Of a stretch of 64,000 nucleotides of DNA, positions 35,253 through 45,300 are shown piece by piece. The translations under genes and the position numbers were made by a program. The first letter of the stretch is position 1; each line of letters starts with the position of its first letter. The stretch covers positions 186,001-250,000 of the forward strand of contig NZ_MDJZ01000004.1 of NCBI RefSeq assembly GCF_002151125.1. The letters run 5' to 3'. The notes beneath the pieces were generated by a model. That model had not been told where the DNA came from. It saw only the letters and a program-made list of their open reading frames with translations, and searched no databases. The stretch is from Clavibacter michiganensis (GTDB taxonomy: Bacteria > Actinomycetota > Actinomycetes > Actinomycetales > Microbacteriaceae).

Positions 35253-37937
35253 TCAGTGCGCGGCGGCGGCCCACGAGTCCCCGCGGCCCACCTGCACCTC
35301 GAGGGGCACGCGGAGGTCCGCCGCGTGCGCCATGCGGTCGGTGACGATCGCCTCGAGCGCGTCCCACTCCCCCGCGGCGACCTCGAGGATGAGCTCGTCG
35401 TGCACCTGCAGCAGCATGCGCGAGGCCATGTCGCGCTCGCGCATGTCGGCCTCGATGCGGATCATCGCGATCTTCATGATGTCGGCCGCGGACCCCTGGA
35501 TCGGCGCGTTGAGCGCGGCCCGCTCGGCGTTGTCGCGGAGGACGCGATTCGGGCTGTTGAGGTCGGGGAACGGGCGGCGACGGCCGAAGATCGTCTCCGT
35601 GTACCCGGCCGCGCGCGCCTCCTCCACCACCTGGCGGAGGTAGTCGCGCACGGAGCCGAAGCGGGCGAAGTAGTCGGTCATGAGCTGCTTCGCCTCGGAC
35701 GACGGGATGCGCAGCTGCTTGGACAGCCCGAACGCGCTCAGCCCGTAGGCCAGGCCGTAGCTCATGGCCTTGACCTTGGTGCGCATCTCGGCGCTCACCT
35801 CGGCCGGCTCGACGCCGAAGATGCGGGAGCCGACGAAGCGGTGCAGGTCCTCCCCCGCCGCGAACGCCTCGATGAGGCCCTCGTCGCCCGAGAGGTGCGC
35901 CATGATGCGCATCTCGATCTGCGAGTAGTCCGCCGTGAGCAGCGTCTCGTAGCCCTCGCCCACGCGGATGGCGCTGCGGATGCGGCGGCCCTCCTCGGTG
36001 CGGACGGGGATGTTCTGCAGGTTCGGGTCGTTCGAGGAGATGCGGCCGGTGGTGGTGCCGGTCTGCACGTAGGTGGTGTGGATGCGCTCGTCGTCGCCGA
36101 TGCCGCGCTCGAGCGTCTGGATGATCTGCCGCAGCTTGCTCGCGTCGCGGTGCTCGAGCAGCAGGTCGAGGAAGGGGTGCGGGTTCGACGCCTGCAGGTC
36201 GGCGAGGGCCCCCGCGTCGGTGGAGAAGCCGGTCTTGTTGGCGCGCGTCTTCGGCATGCCGAGCTGGTCGAAGAGCACCTCCTGCAGCTGCTTGGGCGAG
36301 CCGAGGTTGATCTCCTTGCCGATCTCCGCGAAGGCGCGCTGGGCGAGGTCGGTGATGCGCTCCTGCAGCTGCGCCGACAGCTCGGCGAGGCCGGCGCGGT
36401 CGGTCGCGACGCCGCGCAGCTCCATCTCCACGAGCACGAGGAGCGTCGGCATCTCGATGTCGACCATGACGCCGAGCGTGCGCTCGTCGAGCACCCCGCG
36501 GAGCGCCTCCTCGACGCGCAGCGTGTACCAGGCCTCGACGGGTGCGGTGAGCGCCTCCGTCTCGGGCACGAGCTGGTTGGCGTCGGGCTCGGGCAGGTCC
36601 TCCATGAGGTAGCGGCTGACGAGCGCGGAGAGCGTCTTGTCGGTGAACCCGGGACGCAGCAGCCAGCCGGCCACGAGCACGTCGAACGCGAGGCCCTGGA
36701 CCTGGAGGCCGGCACGGCGCATGGCCTTCACCTGCACCTTGGCGTCGGACATGATCTTCGGGGCGTCGCTCGCGAGCCAGCGCTCGAACGGCGCGTAGTC
36801 GGCGCGGCCCTCCTGCCACGGCAGGGCCACCGCCTCCGTCGCGCTCGCGAGGCCGAAGCCGACGGGCCTCCCGTCCTGGGTCTCGACCGTGAGGCCGAGG
36901 CCGTGCGGCGAGGCGGCGCTCTGCGTCGCGATCCACTTCGCGAGCTCCTCGTCGAGCAGCTGCTGCGGCTTCGGCGCCTGCGGCGCGGTCGAGGGCTCCT
37001 GCTCGATCGCGCCGACGGGGGTGCCCTCGCTCGAGGCGGAGGCGCCGGATCCCTCGAGCTTCAGCACGCGATCGAGCAGCTGCTTGAACTCCAGCACCGC
37101 GAACACCTCGCGGAGGGCGGGCTCGTCGATGGGCTTCCGCTCGAGGTCGGCCGGCCCGAGCGGCAGGTCGACGTCGGTCAGCAGCCGGTTGAGGCGGCGG
37201 TTGCGGATGACGTTCTCGTACTGCGCGCGGAGGTTGTCGCCGACCTTGCCGGCGATCTCGTCCCGGTGCTCGAGGACGGCGTCGAGGGATCCGAACTGGT
37301 TGAGCCACTTGACCGCGGTCTTCGGGCCGACCTTGTCGACGCCGATGAGGTTGTCGCTCGTCTCCCCCACGAGCGCCGCGATGTCCGGGTACATCTCCGG
37401 CTGCACGCCGTACTTCTCGAAGACCTTCTCGGCGTCGTAGCGCGTGAGCTGCGAGACGCCCTGCGTGGACGGGTACAGGAGCGTGACGTCGTCGTTGACG
37501 AGCTGGATCGCGTCCCGGTCGCCCGAGACGACGAGCACGCGGAAGCCCTGCTCGCGACCCTGCGTGGCGAGGGTCGCGAGGATGTCGTCCGCCTCGTGGT
37601 CCTCCTTGGTGAGGGTGGGGATGTTCATCGTCTTCAGCGCCCGCTCGAGCAGCGGCACCTGGCCGGTGAACTCCGCGGGCGTCTCGCCGCGCGTGCCCTT
37701 GTACTCCGGGTACTCGCGGGTGCGGAACGAGAAGCGCGAGATGTCGAACGCCACGCCCACGTGCGTGGGCTTCTCCTTCTGCAGGAGGTTGATGAGCATG
37801 GCGATGAAGCCGTGCACGGCGTTCGTGTGCTGCCCCTCGCGGTTCTGGAAGCTCTCCGCCGGCAGGGCGTAGAAGGCCCGGAACGCCAGGGAATGGCCGT
37901 CGATGACGAGGAGGGTAGGCTTTTCCGTGTTCGGCAC
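35253..37937 (-). CDS. polA: DNA polymerase I
   Basis: 894-residue polymerase for repair and Okazaki fragment processing. N-terminal 5'-3' exonuclease/flap domain (LLVIDGHSLAFRAFYALP, GDRDAIQLV), a central 3'-5' exonuclease-like domain and the polymerase domain with motif A DYSQIEMRI, motif B region KAMSYGLAYGLS and motif C VHDELILEV. In the central domain the first acidic motif DxE reads TVE, so proofreading is probably lost, as in other actinobacteria. GTG start; TAGGCT ends 6 nt upstream. Confidence 0.97.
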   Translation of the reverse strand: MPNTEKPTLLVIDGHSLAFRAFYALPAESFQNREGQHTNAVHGFIAMLINLLQKEKPTHVGVAFDISRFSFRTREYPEYKGTRGETPAEFTGQVPLLERALKTMNIPTLTKEDHEADDILATLATQGREQGFRVLVVSGDRDAIQLVNDDVTLLYPSTQGVSQLTRYDAEKVFEKYGVQPEMYPDIAALVGETSDNLIGVDKVGPKTAVKWLNQFGSLDAVLEHRDEIAGKVGDNLRAQYENVIRNRRLNRLLTDVDLPLGPADLERKPIDEPALREVFAVLEFKQLLDRVLKLEGSGASASSEGTPVGAIEQEPSTAPQAPKPQQLLDEELAKWIATQSAASPHGLGLTVETQDGRPVGFGLASATEAVALPWQEGRADYAPFERWLASDAPKIMSDAKVQVKAMRRAGLQVQGLAFDVLVAGWLLRPGFTDKTLSALVSRYLMEDLPEPDANQLVPETEALTAPVEAWYTLRVEEALRGVLDERTLGVMVDIEMPTLLVLVEMELRGVATDRAGLAELSAQLQERITDLAQRAFAEIGKEINLGSPKQLQEVLFDQLGMPKTRANKTGFSTDAGALADLQASNPHPFLDLLLEHRDASKLRQIIQTLERGIGDDERIHTTYVQTGTTTGRISSNDPNLQNIPVRTEEGRRIRSAIRVGEGYETLLTADYSQIEMRIMAHLSGDEGLIEAFAAGEDLHRFVGSRIFGVEPAEVSAEMRTKVKAMSYGLAYGLSAFGLSKQLRIPSSEAKQLMTDYFARFGSVRDYLRQVVEEARAAGYTETIFGRRRPFPDLNSPNRVLRDNAERAALNAPIQGSAADIMKIAMIRIEADMRERDMASRMLLQVHDELILEVAAGEWDALEAIVTDRMAHAADLRVPLEVQVGRGDSWAAAAH

Positions 37938-37943
37938 GCGTCC

Positions 37944-37949
37944 AGCCTA
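37944..37949 (-). promoter_or_regulatory. possible leaderless -10 box of polA
   Basis: TAGGCT on the minus strand with 6 nt to the GTG start. Overlaps a TATAGA on the plus strand (37948-37953) that could serve the divergent thioesterase gene. Confidence 0.45.
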
Positions 37950-37990
37950 TAGAGGGCTGCCGACCTCGGACCCGGCCCTGGAGGATCCCC

Positions 37991-38425
37991 ATGACCCAGC
38001 CCGCACCCGAGCACGACGGGACCGCCCGGCTCCTCCGCCAGCCCCAGGACGTGGGTGCGCTCGCCGAGAAGATGGGCATCGTCTTCCAGGAGCTGAGCCC
38101 CGAGCGCTCGGTCGCGACCATGCCCGCGGAGGGCAACACGCAGCCCTACGGCGTGGTGCACGGCGGCGCGTACGTCGTGCTCGCCGAGTCGCTCGGATCC
38201 ATGTCCGCGAACGTCCACGCGGGCCCGGACCGGGTCGCCTTCGGCATCGAGCTCAACGCCAGCCACACGCGCTCGGCCTCGTCCGGCACCGTCACGGGCA
38301 CCTGCACGGCGATCCACCTCGGCGGCACGCTCACGACGCACGAGATCGTGCTCACGGACGACGAGGGACGCCGGCTCTCCACGGTGCGCATCACGAACAT
38401 CATCCGCGAGCGCACGCGCCGCTGA
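37991..38425 (+). CDS. PaaI-family hotdog-fold thioesterase
   Basis: 144-residue single hotdog domain. The PaaI/4HBT-type signature is visible as YGVVHGGAYVVLAESLGS, with the HGG turn and the helix glutamate expected at the active site, then NASHTRSASSGTVTGTC. It probably hydrolyses an acyl-CoA, perhaps an aromatic or menaquinone-pathway thioester; the substrate cannot be told. GGAGG precedes the ATG. Divergent from polA and the only plus-strand protein gene between 17 kb and the end. Confidence 0.9.
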   Translation: MTQPAPEHDGTARLLRQPQDVGALAEKMGIVFQELSPERSVATMPAEGNTQPYGVVHGGAYVVLAESLGSMSANVHAGPDRVAFGIELNASHTRSASSGTVTGTCTAIHLGGTLTTHEIVLTDDEGRRLSTVRITNIIRERTRR

Positions 38426-38476
38426 CCCTCGCCCGGCGGCAGACCGGGCGGCGAGCGGGCGGGACGGACGCGGCGG

Positions 38477-39085
38477 CTAGGCCTTCTTGGCGCTCAGCTG
38501 CTCGATGATGGCCTGGGCCACGTCGTGCATGGTCAGGCGGCGGTCCATGGACGCCTTCTGGATCCAGCGGAACGCCTCGGGCTCGGTGAGGCCCATCTTC
38601 TCGTTGAGCAGGCCCTTGGCGCGGTCGACGAGCTTGCGGGTCTCGAAGCGCTCGACGAGGTCGGACACCTCGGCCTCGAGCGTGATGATCTGGGCGTAGC
38701 GGGCCAGCGCGATCTCGATCGCGGGCAGCAGGTCGTTCGGCGTGAACGGCTTGACGACGTAGGCCAGCGCGCCGGCCTCGCCCGCGCGCTCCACGAGCTC
38801 CTTCTGGCTGAACGCCGTGAGGAGGACGACGGGCGCGATGTGGTTGCGGTTCAGCCGCTCGGCCGCGGAGATGCCGTCGAGCTGGGGCATCTTGACGTCC
38901 ATGATGACGAGGTCCGGCCGGAGCTCCGTGGCCAGCGCGACGGCGGTCTCGCCGTCCCCGGCCTCGCCGACGACCTCGAAGCCGTTGTCGCGGAGGGTCT
39001 CCACGATGTCGAGGCGGATGAGCGACTCGTCCTCGGCGACGACGACACGGCGGGGGGCTGCGGGGGTTGTTTCCTGGTCACTCAC
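38477..39085 (-). CDS. pdtaR: ANTAR-domain response regulator (PdtaR-like)
   Basis: 202-residue regulator with a receiver domain and a C-terminal ANTAR RNA-binding domain. Receiver residues: acidic pair in VVAEDESL (Asp19, Glu20), phospho-acceptor Asp63 in VIMDVKMP and Lys112 in VVKPFTP. The ANTAR three-helix region runs from about 135 to 195 (VDRAKGLLNEKMGLTEPEAFRWIQ). Relatives act as transcription antiterminators by binding paired RNA hairpins; M. tuberculosis PdtaR is the closest named type. No kinase gene is adjacent. GTG start with TAGGCT 7 nt upstream. Confidence 0.92.
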   Translation of the reverse strand: MSDQETTPAAPRRVVVAEDESLIRLDIVETLRDNGFEVVGEAGDGETAVALATELRPDLVIMDVKMPQLDGISAAERLNRNHIAPVVLLTAFSQKELVERAGEAGALAYVVKPFTPNDLLPAIEIALARYAQIITLEAEVSDLVERFETRKLVDRAKGLLNEKMGLTEPEAFRWIQKASMDRRLTMHDVAQAIIEQLSAKKA

Positions 39086-39092
39086 GGATAGG

Positions 39093-39098
39093 AGCCTA
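39093..39098 (-). promoter_or_regulatory. possible leaderless -10 box of the ANTAR regulator
   Basis: TAGGCT on the minus strand with 7 nt to the GTG start and no ribosome binding site. Confidence 0.45.
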
Positions 39099-39170
39099 CG
39101 GTATCGTCGGGCGGGCCGGTGCGCGCCGGATCAGCGGATCACCTGCTGCATCGTGGCGCGGAGCAGGTGC

Positions 39171-39253
39171 GCCGGATTGGCGGAACGGCAGACGCGGAGC
39201 ACTCAAAATGCTCTGTCCGTGAGGGCGTGTGGGTTCGAGTCCCACATCCGGCA
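39171..39253 (+). tRNA. tRNA-Leu (anticodon CAA)
   Basis: 83-nt tRNA. Acceptor stem GCCGGAT/ATCCGGC with discriminator A39253; anticodon stem GAGCA/TGCTC enclosing CTCAAAA, giving anticodon CAA; long class II variable arm; T arm GTGGGTTCGAGTCCCAC. CCA is not encoded. The CAA anticodon reads UUG, a rare codon in such a GC-rich genome. Confidence 0.96.
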
Positions 39254-39267
39254 CCGTGTCCCGCGAG

Positions 39268-39313
39268 GACGCGAGAGGGCGGGCGACCACGTGGTCGCCC
39301 GCCCTCTCGCGTC
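39268..39313. terminator. 46-bp perfect palindrome between tRNA-Leu and pyk
   Basis: Inverted repeat 39268-39290/39291-39313, 23 bp with no spacer and no mismatch. It starts 15 nt after the tRNA on one side and lies 34 nt beyond the pyk stop on the other, so it can terminate both convergent transcripts. Confidence 0.8.
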
Positions 39314-39347
39314 GGGGTCGGGAGCCGAGGGCGCCCGCCGCCCGCCG

Positions 39348-40793
39348 CTACTTCTCGTACGCCGGAGCCGCCTCGTTCACGGCGTCGCCCACGACGTGCA
39401 CGCGCAGCTCGTTGGTCGAGCCCGCGATCCCGGGAGGGGATCCGGCGATGACGACGACCTTCTGGCCGACCTCGGCGAGGCCCTCCGCGAGGAGCACCTC
39501 GTCGACCTGGTGGAACATCTGGTCGGTGTGCGTGACGGTGTCGACGAGGTGCGTCTGCACGCCCCACGACAGCGCGAGCCGACGGCGGATGCCCTCGTTC
39601 GGCGTGAAGGCGAGGATCGGGATGCCGTTGCGCAGGCGCGTCATGCGACGGACCGAGTCGCCCGACTCGGTGAAGACGCAGAGGAACCTCGCCTCGACGA
39701 ACTCCGCGACCTCGGCGGCCGCGAGCGTGATGGCACCGCCCTGCGTGAAGGGGCGCGAGCCGAGCGCGGGGATGCGCTCCAGACCGTGCTCCTCGGTGGA
39801 CTCGATGATGCGCGCCATGGTCTTCACGGTGACGACGGGGAACTCGCCCACGCTCGTCTCGCCGCTCAGCATGAGCGCGTCGGCGCCGTCGAGCACCGCG
39901 TTGGCGCAGTCGGAGGCCTCGGCGCGCGTGGGACGCGGGCTCGTGATCATCGACTCGAGCATCTGCGTCGCGACGATGACGGGCTTGGCCTTGCGGCGGG
40001 CGAGCTCGACCGCGCGCTTCTGCACGATCGGGACGGCCTCGAGCGGCAGCTCGACGCCGAGGTCGCCGCGGGCGACCATGATCGCGTCGAACGCGTCGAC
40101 GATCTCCTCGAGCGCGTCCACGGCCTGCGGCTTCTCGACCTTGGCGACGACGGGGACGCGGCGGCCCTCCTCGTCCATGATCTCGTGCACGCGGACGATG
40201 TCGGACGCGTCGCGGACGAAGCTCAGCGCGATGAGGTCGGCGCCGAGGCGGAGGCCCCAGCGGAGGTCGGCCTCATCCTTCTCGGACAGGGCGGGCACGT
40301 TGACCGCGACGCCCGGGAGGTTGATGCCCTTGTTGTTGCTGACGGTGCCCGCGACCTCGACCGTGGTCGTGACGCGCGTGCCGTCGGAGGAGACCACGCG
40401 CAGCGTGACCTTGCCGTCGTCGATGAGCAGCGGGTCGCCCGGCTTCACGTCGCCGGGGAGGCCCTTGTAGGTGGTGGAGCAGATGTCCTTCGTGCCGAGG
40501 ATGTCCTCGACCGTGATGACGAAGGTGTCGCCGAAGGCCAGGTCGTGCGGGCCGTCGGAGAACTTGCCGAGGCGGATCTTCGGACCCTGCAGGTCGACGA
40601 GGACCGCGACCGCGCGGCCCGCGTCGTCGGCGGCCTTCCGGATGGTGGAGTAGATGCCCTCGTGGACGTCGTACGTGCCGTGGCTCAGGTTCATCCGGGC
40701 CACGTCCACGCCGGCGTCGATGATGGCTCGGATGCTCTCATAGGAGCTGGTCGCGGGCCCGAGGGTCGCGACGATCTTCGCTCGTCTGGTCAT
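39348..40793 (-). CDS. pyk: pyruvate kinase
   Basis: 481-residue glycolytic kinase converting phosphoenolpyruvate and ADP to pyruvate and ATP. Barrel motifs RRAKIVATLGPA, RMNLSHGTYD, DLQGPKIRLG, the MVARGDLGVE signature and TQMLESMI are present, with the C-terminal allosteric domain. ATG 40793 chosen over an upstream in-frame ATG because MTRRAKIVATLGP is the conserved start. Downstream of gltBD with an 87-bp gap. Confidence 0.97.
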   Translation of the reverse strand: MTRRAKIVATLGPATSSYESIRAIIDAGVDVARMNLSHGTYDVHEGIYSTIRKAADDAGRAVAVLVDLQGPKIRLGKFSDGPHDLAFGDTFVITVEDILGTKDICSTTYKGLPGDVKPGDPLLIDDGKVTLRVVSSDGTRVTTTVEVAGTVSNNKGINLPGVAVNVPALSEKDEADLRWGLRLGADLIALSFVRDASDIVRVHEIMDEEGRRVPVVAKVEKPQAVDALEEIVDAFDAIMVARGDLGVELPLEAVPIVQKRAVELARRKAKPVIVATQMLESMITSPRPTRAEASDCANAVLDGADALMLSGETSVGEFPVVTVKTMARIIESTEEHGLERIPALGSRPFTQGGAITLAAAEVAEFVEARFLCVFTESGDSVRRMTRLRNGIPILAFTPNEGIRRRLALSWGVQTHLVDTVTHTDQMFHQVDEVLLAEGLAEVGQKVVVIAGSPPGIAGSTNELRVHVVGDAVNEAAPAYEK

Positions 40794-40880
40794 GCTCTGT
40801 CTGTCTCGCGTTTCTGCGTCGCACACGGACGCGGTTCGGGTGAGTGGTCGCGGCCTGGCGCGCAGGACGCGGCGGCCGGG

Positions 40881-42338
40881 TCAGATGGAGAGAGCGCGGT
40901 CCGTGGGACGGACCGGGAACGGGAGCTCCGTGTCCCCCTCAAGGTACCGGTCGACGGCGGACGCCGCTGCACGTCCCTCCGCGATCGCCCAGACGATGAG
41001 CGACTGGCCGCGGCCCGCGTCGCCCGCGACGAAGACGCCGGCCTGGTCGGTCTGGTAGTCCTCGCCGCGCGCCACGTTGCCGCGCTCGTCGAACGGGACC
41101 GCCAGCTGGCGCTCGAGGGCGTCCTTCTCGGGGCCGGTGAACCCGAGCGCCAGGAGCACGAGGTCGGCCGGGATCTCCCGCTCGGTGCCGGACTTCGGCA
41201 CCCGGCGACCGTCGCGGAACTCGGTCTCCGCGACGCGGACGGCGCGCACGTGCCCGTCGTCGTCCTTCAGGAACTCGACCGTGGTGGCGAGGTAGTGGCG
41301 CTCGCCGCCCTCCTCGTGCGCGCTCGACACCTCGAAGAGGGTCGGGTACGTGGGCCACGGCTGGTCGGGGCGGCGCTCCGTCGGTGGCTGCTGGCCGATG
41401 GCCAGGTTGGTGACCGAGGCCGCCTTCTGGCGGTGGGCGGTGCCGATGCAGTCGGCACCCGTGTCGCCGCCGCCGAGGACGACGACGTGCTTGCCCTCCG
41501 CGTGGATCTGCTCGGGCACCTGGTCGCCGGCCGTCGCGTGGTTCGACTGGCGCAGGTAGTCCATGGCGAAGTGCACGCCGTCGACGTCGCGGCCCGGGAT
41601 GTCGAGGTCGCGGGGCACGAGCGCGCCCGTGCAGACGACGACCGCGTCGTAGCGGAGACGCAGGTCGGACCACGTGATGTCCGTGCCGATGTCGACGCCC
41701 GCGCGGAAGCGGGTTCCCTCGGCGGTCATCTGGGCGAGGCGCGCCTCGAGGTGGCGCTTCTCCATCTTGAAGTCGGGGATCCCGTAGCGCAGCAGGCCGC
41801 CGATGCGGTCGTCGCGCTCGAAGACGGCGACCGTGTGGCCGGCGCGCGTGAGCTGCTGGGCGGCGGCGAGGCCGGCGGGACCGGATCCCACGACCGCCAC
41901 GGTCTTGCCCGTGAGGCGCTCGGGCGGGTGCGGCTCGACCCAGCCGTTCTGGAAGGCGTCGTCGATGATCGACACCTCGACCTGCTTGATGGTGACGGGC
42001 GGCTGGTTGATGCCCAGCACGCACGAGCTCTCGCAGGGCGCCGGGCAGAGCCGGCCCGTGAACTCCGGGAAGTTGTTCGTGGCGTGCAGGCGCTCGATGG
42101 CCTGGCGGCCCTCGCCGCGCCACGTGAGGTCGTTCCACTCGGGGATGAGGTTGCCCAGCGGGCAGCCCTGGTGGCAGAACGGGATGCCGCAGTCCATGCA
42201 CCGGCCGGCCTGGCGCACGAGCTCGCCGCGTTCCTGCTGCTCGTACACCTCCTTCCAGTCCATGAGCCGCACCGAGACAGGGCGGCGCTTGGGGAGCTCG
42301 CGCTCCGTCACCTTCAGGAAGCCCTTGGGGTCAGCCAC
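40881..42338 (-). CDS. gltD: glutamate synthase small subunit
   Basis: 485-residue NADPH-oxidising subunit of glutamate synthase, feeding electrons to GltB. N-terminal Fe-S cysteines in [14 protein letters not shown] (Cys47, 50, 55, 59) and CPAPCESSC (Cys98, 102, 106), FAD fold [13 protein letters not shown] and NADP fold [16 protein letters not shown], and the C-terminal [15 protein letters not shown] start overlapping the gltB end by 8 nt. Confidence 0.97.
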   Translation of the reverse strand: MADPKGFLKVTERELPKRRPVSVRLMDWKEVYEQQERGELVRQAGRCMDCGIPFCHQGCPLGNLIPEWNDLTWRGEGRQAIERLHATNNFPEFTGRLCPAPCESSCVLGINQPPVTIKQVEVSIIDDAFQNGWVEPHPPERLTGKTVAVVGSGPAGLAAAQQLTRAGHTVAVFERDDRIGGLLRYGIPDFKMEKRHLEARLAQMTAEGTRFRAGVDIGTDITWSDLRLRYDAVVVCTGALVPRDLDIPGRDVDGVHFAMDYLRQSNHATAGDQVPEQIHAEGKHVVVLGGGDTGADCIGTAHRQKAASVTNLAIGQQPPTERRPDQPWPTYPTLFEVSSAHEEGGERHYLATTVEFLKDDDGHVRAVRVAETEFRDGRRVPKSGTEREIPADLVLLALGFTGPEKDALERQLAVPFDERGNVARGEDYQTDQAGVFVAGDAGRGQSLIVWAIAEGRAAASAVDRYLEGDTELPFPVRPTDRALSI

Positions 42339-45300
42339 CGGTCACCTCCAGGATGCGCTTCCAGGCGACGTCGCCGTCGGGGTCGAGGCCCTCGTCGACC
42401 GCGGTCTGGCGGGTGGCGAGGACGGCCGCGTAGTCCCGCGGCAGGATCTTGGTGAAGCGTTGCATGGAGGTCTCCGGGTCGGCGAGCAGGCGCTCCGCCA
42501 CGGTGGATCCGGTCTCGGCGAGGTGCCGGCGGAGGAGGTCGAGCACGATCTCGACGTCGGCGCTCCCGAGCGGGTGCAGCTCGAGCTCGCCCGACGCGAG
42601 CGCGTCGGTGTTGATGCGGTCGCGGTCGAGGTCGATCACGTACGCCGTGCCGCCCGACATGCCCGCGCCGATGTTGCGCCCGGTGCCGCCGAGCACGAGC
42701 GCGAGCCCGCCGGTCATGTACTCCAGCGCGTGGTCGCCCACGGCCTCGACGACCGCGGTCGCGCCCGAGTTGCGCACGAGGAACCGCTCCCCCACCATCC
42801 CGCGGACGAACATGGTGCCCTGGGTGGCGCCGTAGCCGATGACGTTACCGGCGATGACGTTCTCCTCGGCCGGGAAGCCGGCCTTCTCGTCGGGCCGGAC
42901 GACGATGTCGCCGCCCGAGAGGCCCTTGCCGAGGTAGTCGTTGCTGTCGCCCACGAGGCGCAGCGTGATCCCCGCCGGCATGAACGCGCCGAAGGACTGG
43001 CCGGCCGACCCGCGGAGCGTGACGTCGATGGATCCCGCCGGGAGGCCGTCCTCGCCGTGCGCCTTCGTGACGAGGTGGCCGAGCATCGTGCCGACCGCGC
43101 GCGCCGTGTTCCGGACGGGCAGGTCGATCTCGACGCGGCCGCCGTGGTCGAGCACGTCGCGGCTGAGGCGGATGAGCTCGTTGTCGAAGTGGTCCTCGAG
43201 CTCGTGGTCCTGCGACCGGGCGTGCTTCATGGGCTCGTCGTCCGCGAAGGTCGGCCCCACGAGGATGGGCGAGAGGTCGAGGCCCGACGCCTTCCAGTGG
43301 TCGACCGCGTCCTCGACGCCGAGCAGGTCGTTGCGCCCCACGATCTCGTCGAGCGAGCGGTAGCCGAGGGCGGCCAGGTGCTCGCGCACCTCCTGCGCGA
43401 TGAACTCGAAGAAGTTGACGACGTGGTCCGCCTTGCCGGGGAAGCGCTTGCGCAGCTCCGGGTTCTGGGTGGCGACGCCGACGGGGCAGGTGTCGAGGTG
43501 GCAGACGCGCATCATGATGCAGCCCGAGACGACGAGCGGCGCCGTGGCGAAGCCGAACTCCTCGGCCCCGAGCAGGGCGCCGACGATCACGTCGCGGCCC
43601 GACTTCATCTGCCCGTCGACCTGGACGACCACGCGGTCGCGCATGCCGTTGAGGCGGAGCGTCTGCTGCGTCTCGGCGAGGCCGAGCTCCCAGGGCGTGC
43701 CCGCGTGCTTGAGGGAGTTGACGGGGCTCGCACCCGTGCCGCCGTCGTGGCCCGAGACGAGGATCACGTCGCTCAGCGCCTTGGCGACGCCGGCCGCGAC
43801 CGCGCCGATGCCCGACTGGCTGACGAGCTTCGTGTGGATCCGGGCGGACGGGTTCGCCCGCTTGAGGTCGAAGATCAGCTGCTTGAGGTCCTCGATCGAG
43901 TAGATGTCGTGGTGCGGCGGCGGCGAGATGAGGCCGACGCCCGCGGTCGCGTGACGCGTGCGCGCCACCCACGGGTAGACCTTGCCGGGCGGGAGCTGCC
44001 CGCCCTCGCCGGGCTTGGCACCCTGCGCGAGCTTGATCTGGATGTCGTCCGCGTGCGTGAGGTACATGCTCGTGACGCCGAAGCGCCCCGACGCCACCTG
44101 CTTGATGGCGCTGCGACGCTCGGGGTCGAGCAGGCGCTCCACGTTCTCGCCGCCCTCGCCCGTGTTCGACTTGGCTCCCAGCCGGTTCATCGCGATGGCG
44201 AGGGTCTCGTGCGCCTCCTCGGAGATCGAGCCGTAGCTCATCGCCCCCGTGGAGAAGCGCTTGACGATGTCGGAGATGGGCTCCACCTCGTCGAGCGGCA
44301 CGGGCGGGCGCGTGCCCGTCCGCAGCCGGAACATGCCGCGGAGGGTCATGAGGTCCTTCGACTGCGCGTCGACCATGGTCGTGTACTCGCGGAAGATGTC
44401 GTACCGGCGCATGCGCGTCGCGTGCTGCAGCCGGAAGATCGTGTCCGGGTTGAACAGGTGCGGGGATCCGTCGCGGCGCCACTGGTACTCGCCGCCCGTC
44501 TGCAGGCGCTCGTGCGAGAGCACGGCTCCGTCCGTCGGGTAGGCGCTGCGGTGGCGGGCGGCGTTCTCGGCCGCGATGACGTCGATGCCGACCCCGCCGA
44601 GGCGCGTGGTCGTGCCCGAGAAGTACTGGTCCACGAGCCCCTGCGAGAGGCCGACCGCCTCGAAGCACTGCGCGCCGGCGTAGGAGGAGACCGTGGAGAT
44701 GCCCATCTTGGACATGATCTTCAGCACGCCCTTGCCGAGCCCCTTGATGAGGTTCCGGGTGGCCTTCTCCGGGGTCACGCCCGTGAGCATGCCGCTGCGG
44801 ACGAGGTCCTCGCACGACTCCATGGCCAGGTACGGGTTGACGGCCGAGGCGCCGTAGCCGATGAGCAGCGCGATGTGGTGCACCTCGCGCACGTCGCCGG
44901 CCTCGACCACGATGCCGACCTTCATGCGGGTCTGCTTGCGGATGAGGTGGTGGTGCACGGCCGCGATCATGAGCAGCGACGGGATGGGCGCGAGGTCGCG
45001 GTTGGAGTCGCGGTCCGACAGCACGATGAACTGCGCGCCGTGCGCGATCGCGCGGTCGACCTCCTCGCACATGGCGTCGATGCGCCTCTGCATGGCGAGC
45101 GGGCCGTCGTCGACGCGGTAGAGGCCGCTCACGATGGTGGTGGTGCGGCTGCCCGGCCGGTGGTCGATGTGGATGACCTTGGCCAGCTCGTCGTTGTCGA
45201 TGACGGGGAAGTCGAGCACGACCTGCTTGGTGTGCTCGGGACCCGCGTCGAGGAGGTTGCGCTGCGGCCCGAGGCCGAGGCGGAGGCTGGTGACGACCTC

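Noticed and set aside
39171-39313. Integration site or genomic island at tRNA-Leu
   Set aside because: No integrase, no direct repeat of the tRNA 3' end and no change in gene content around it; both flanks are core genes.
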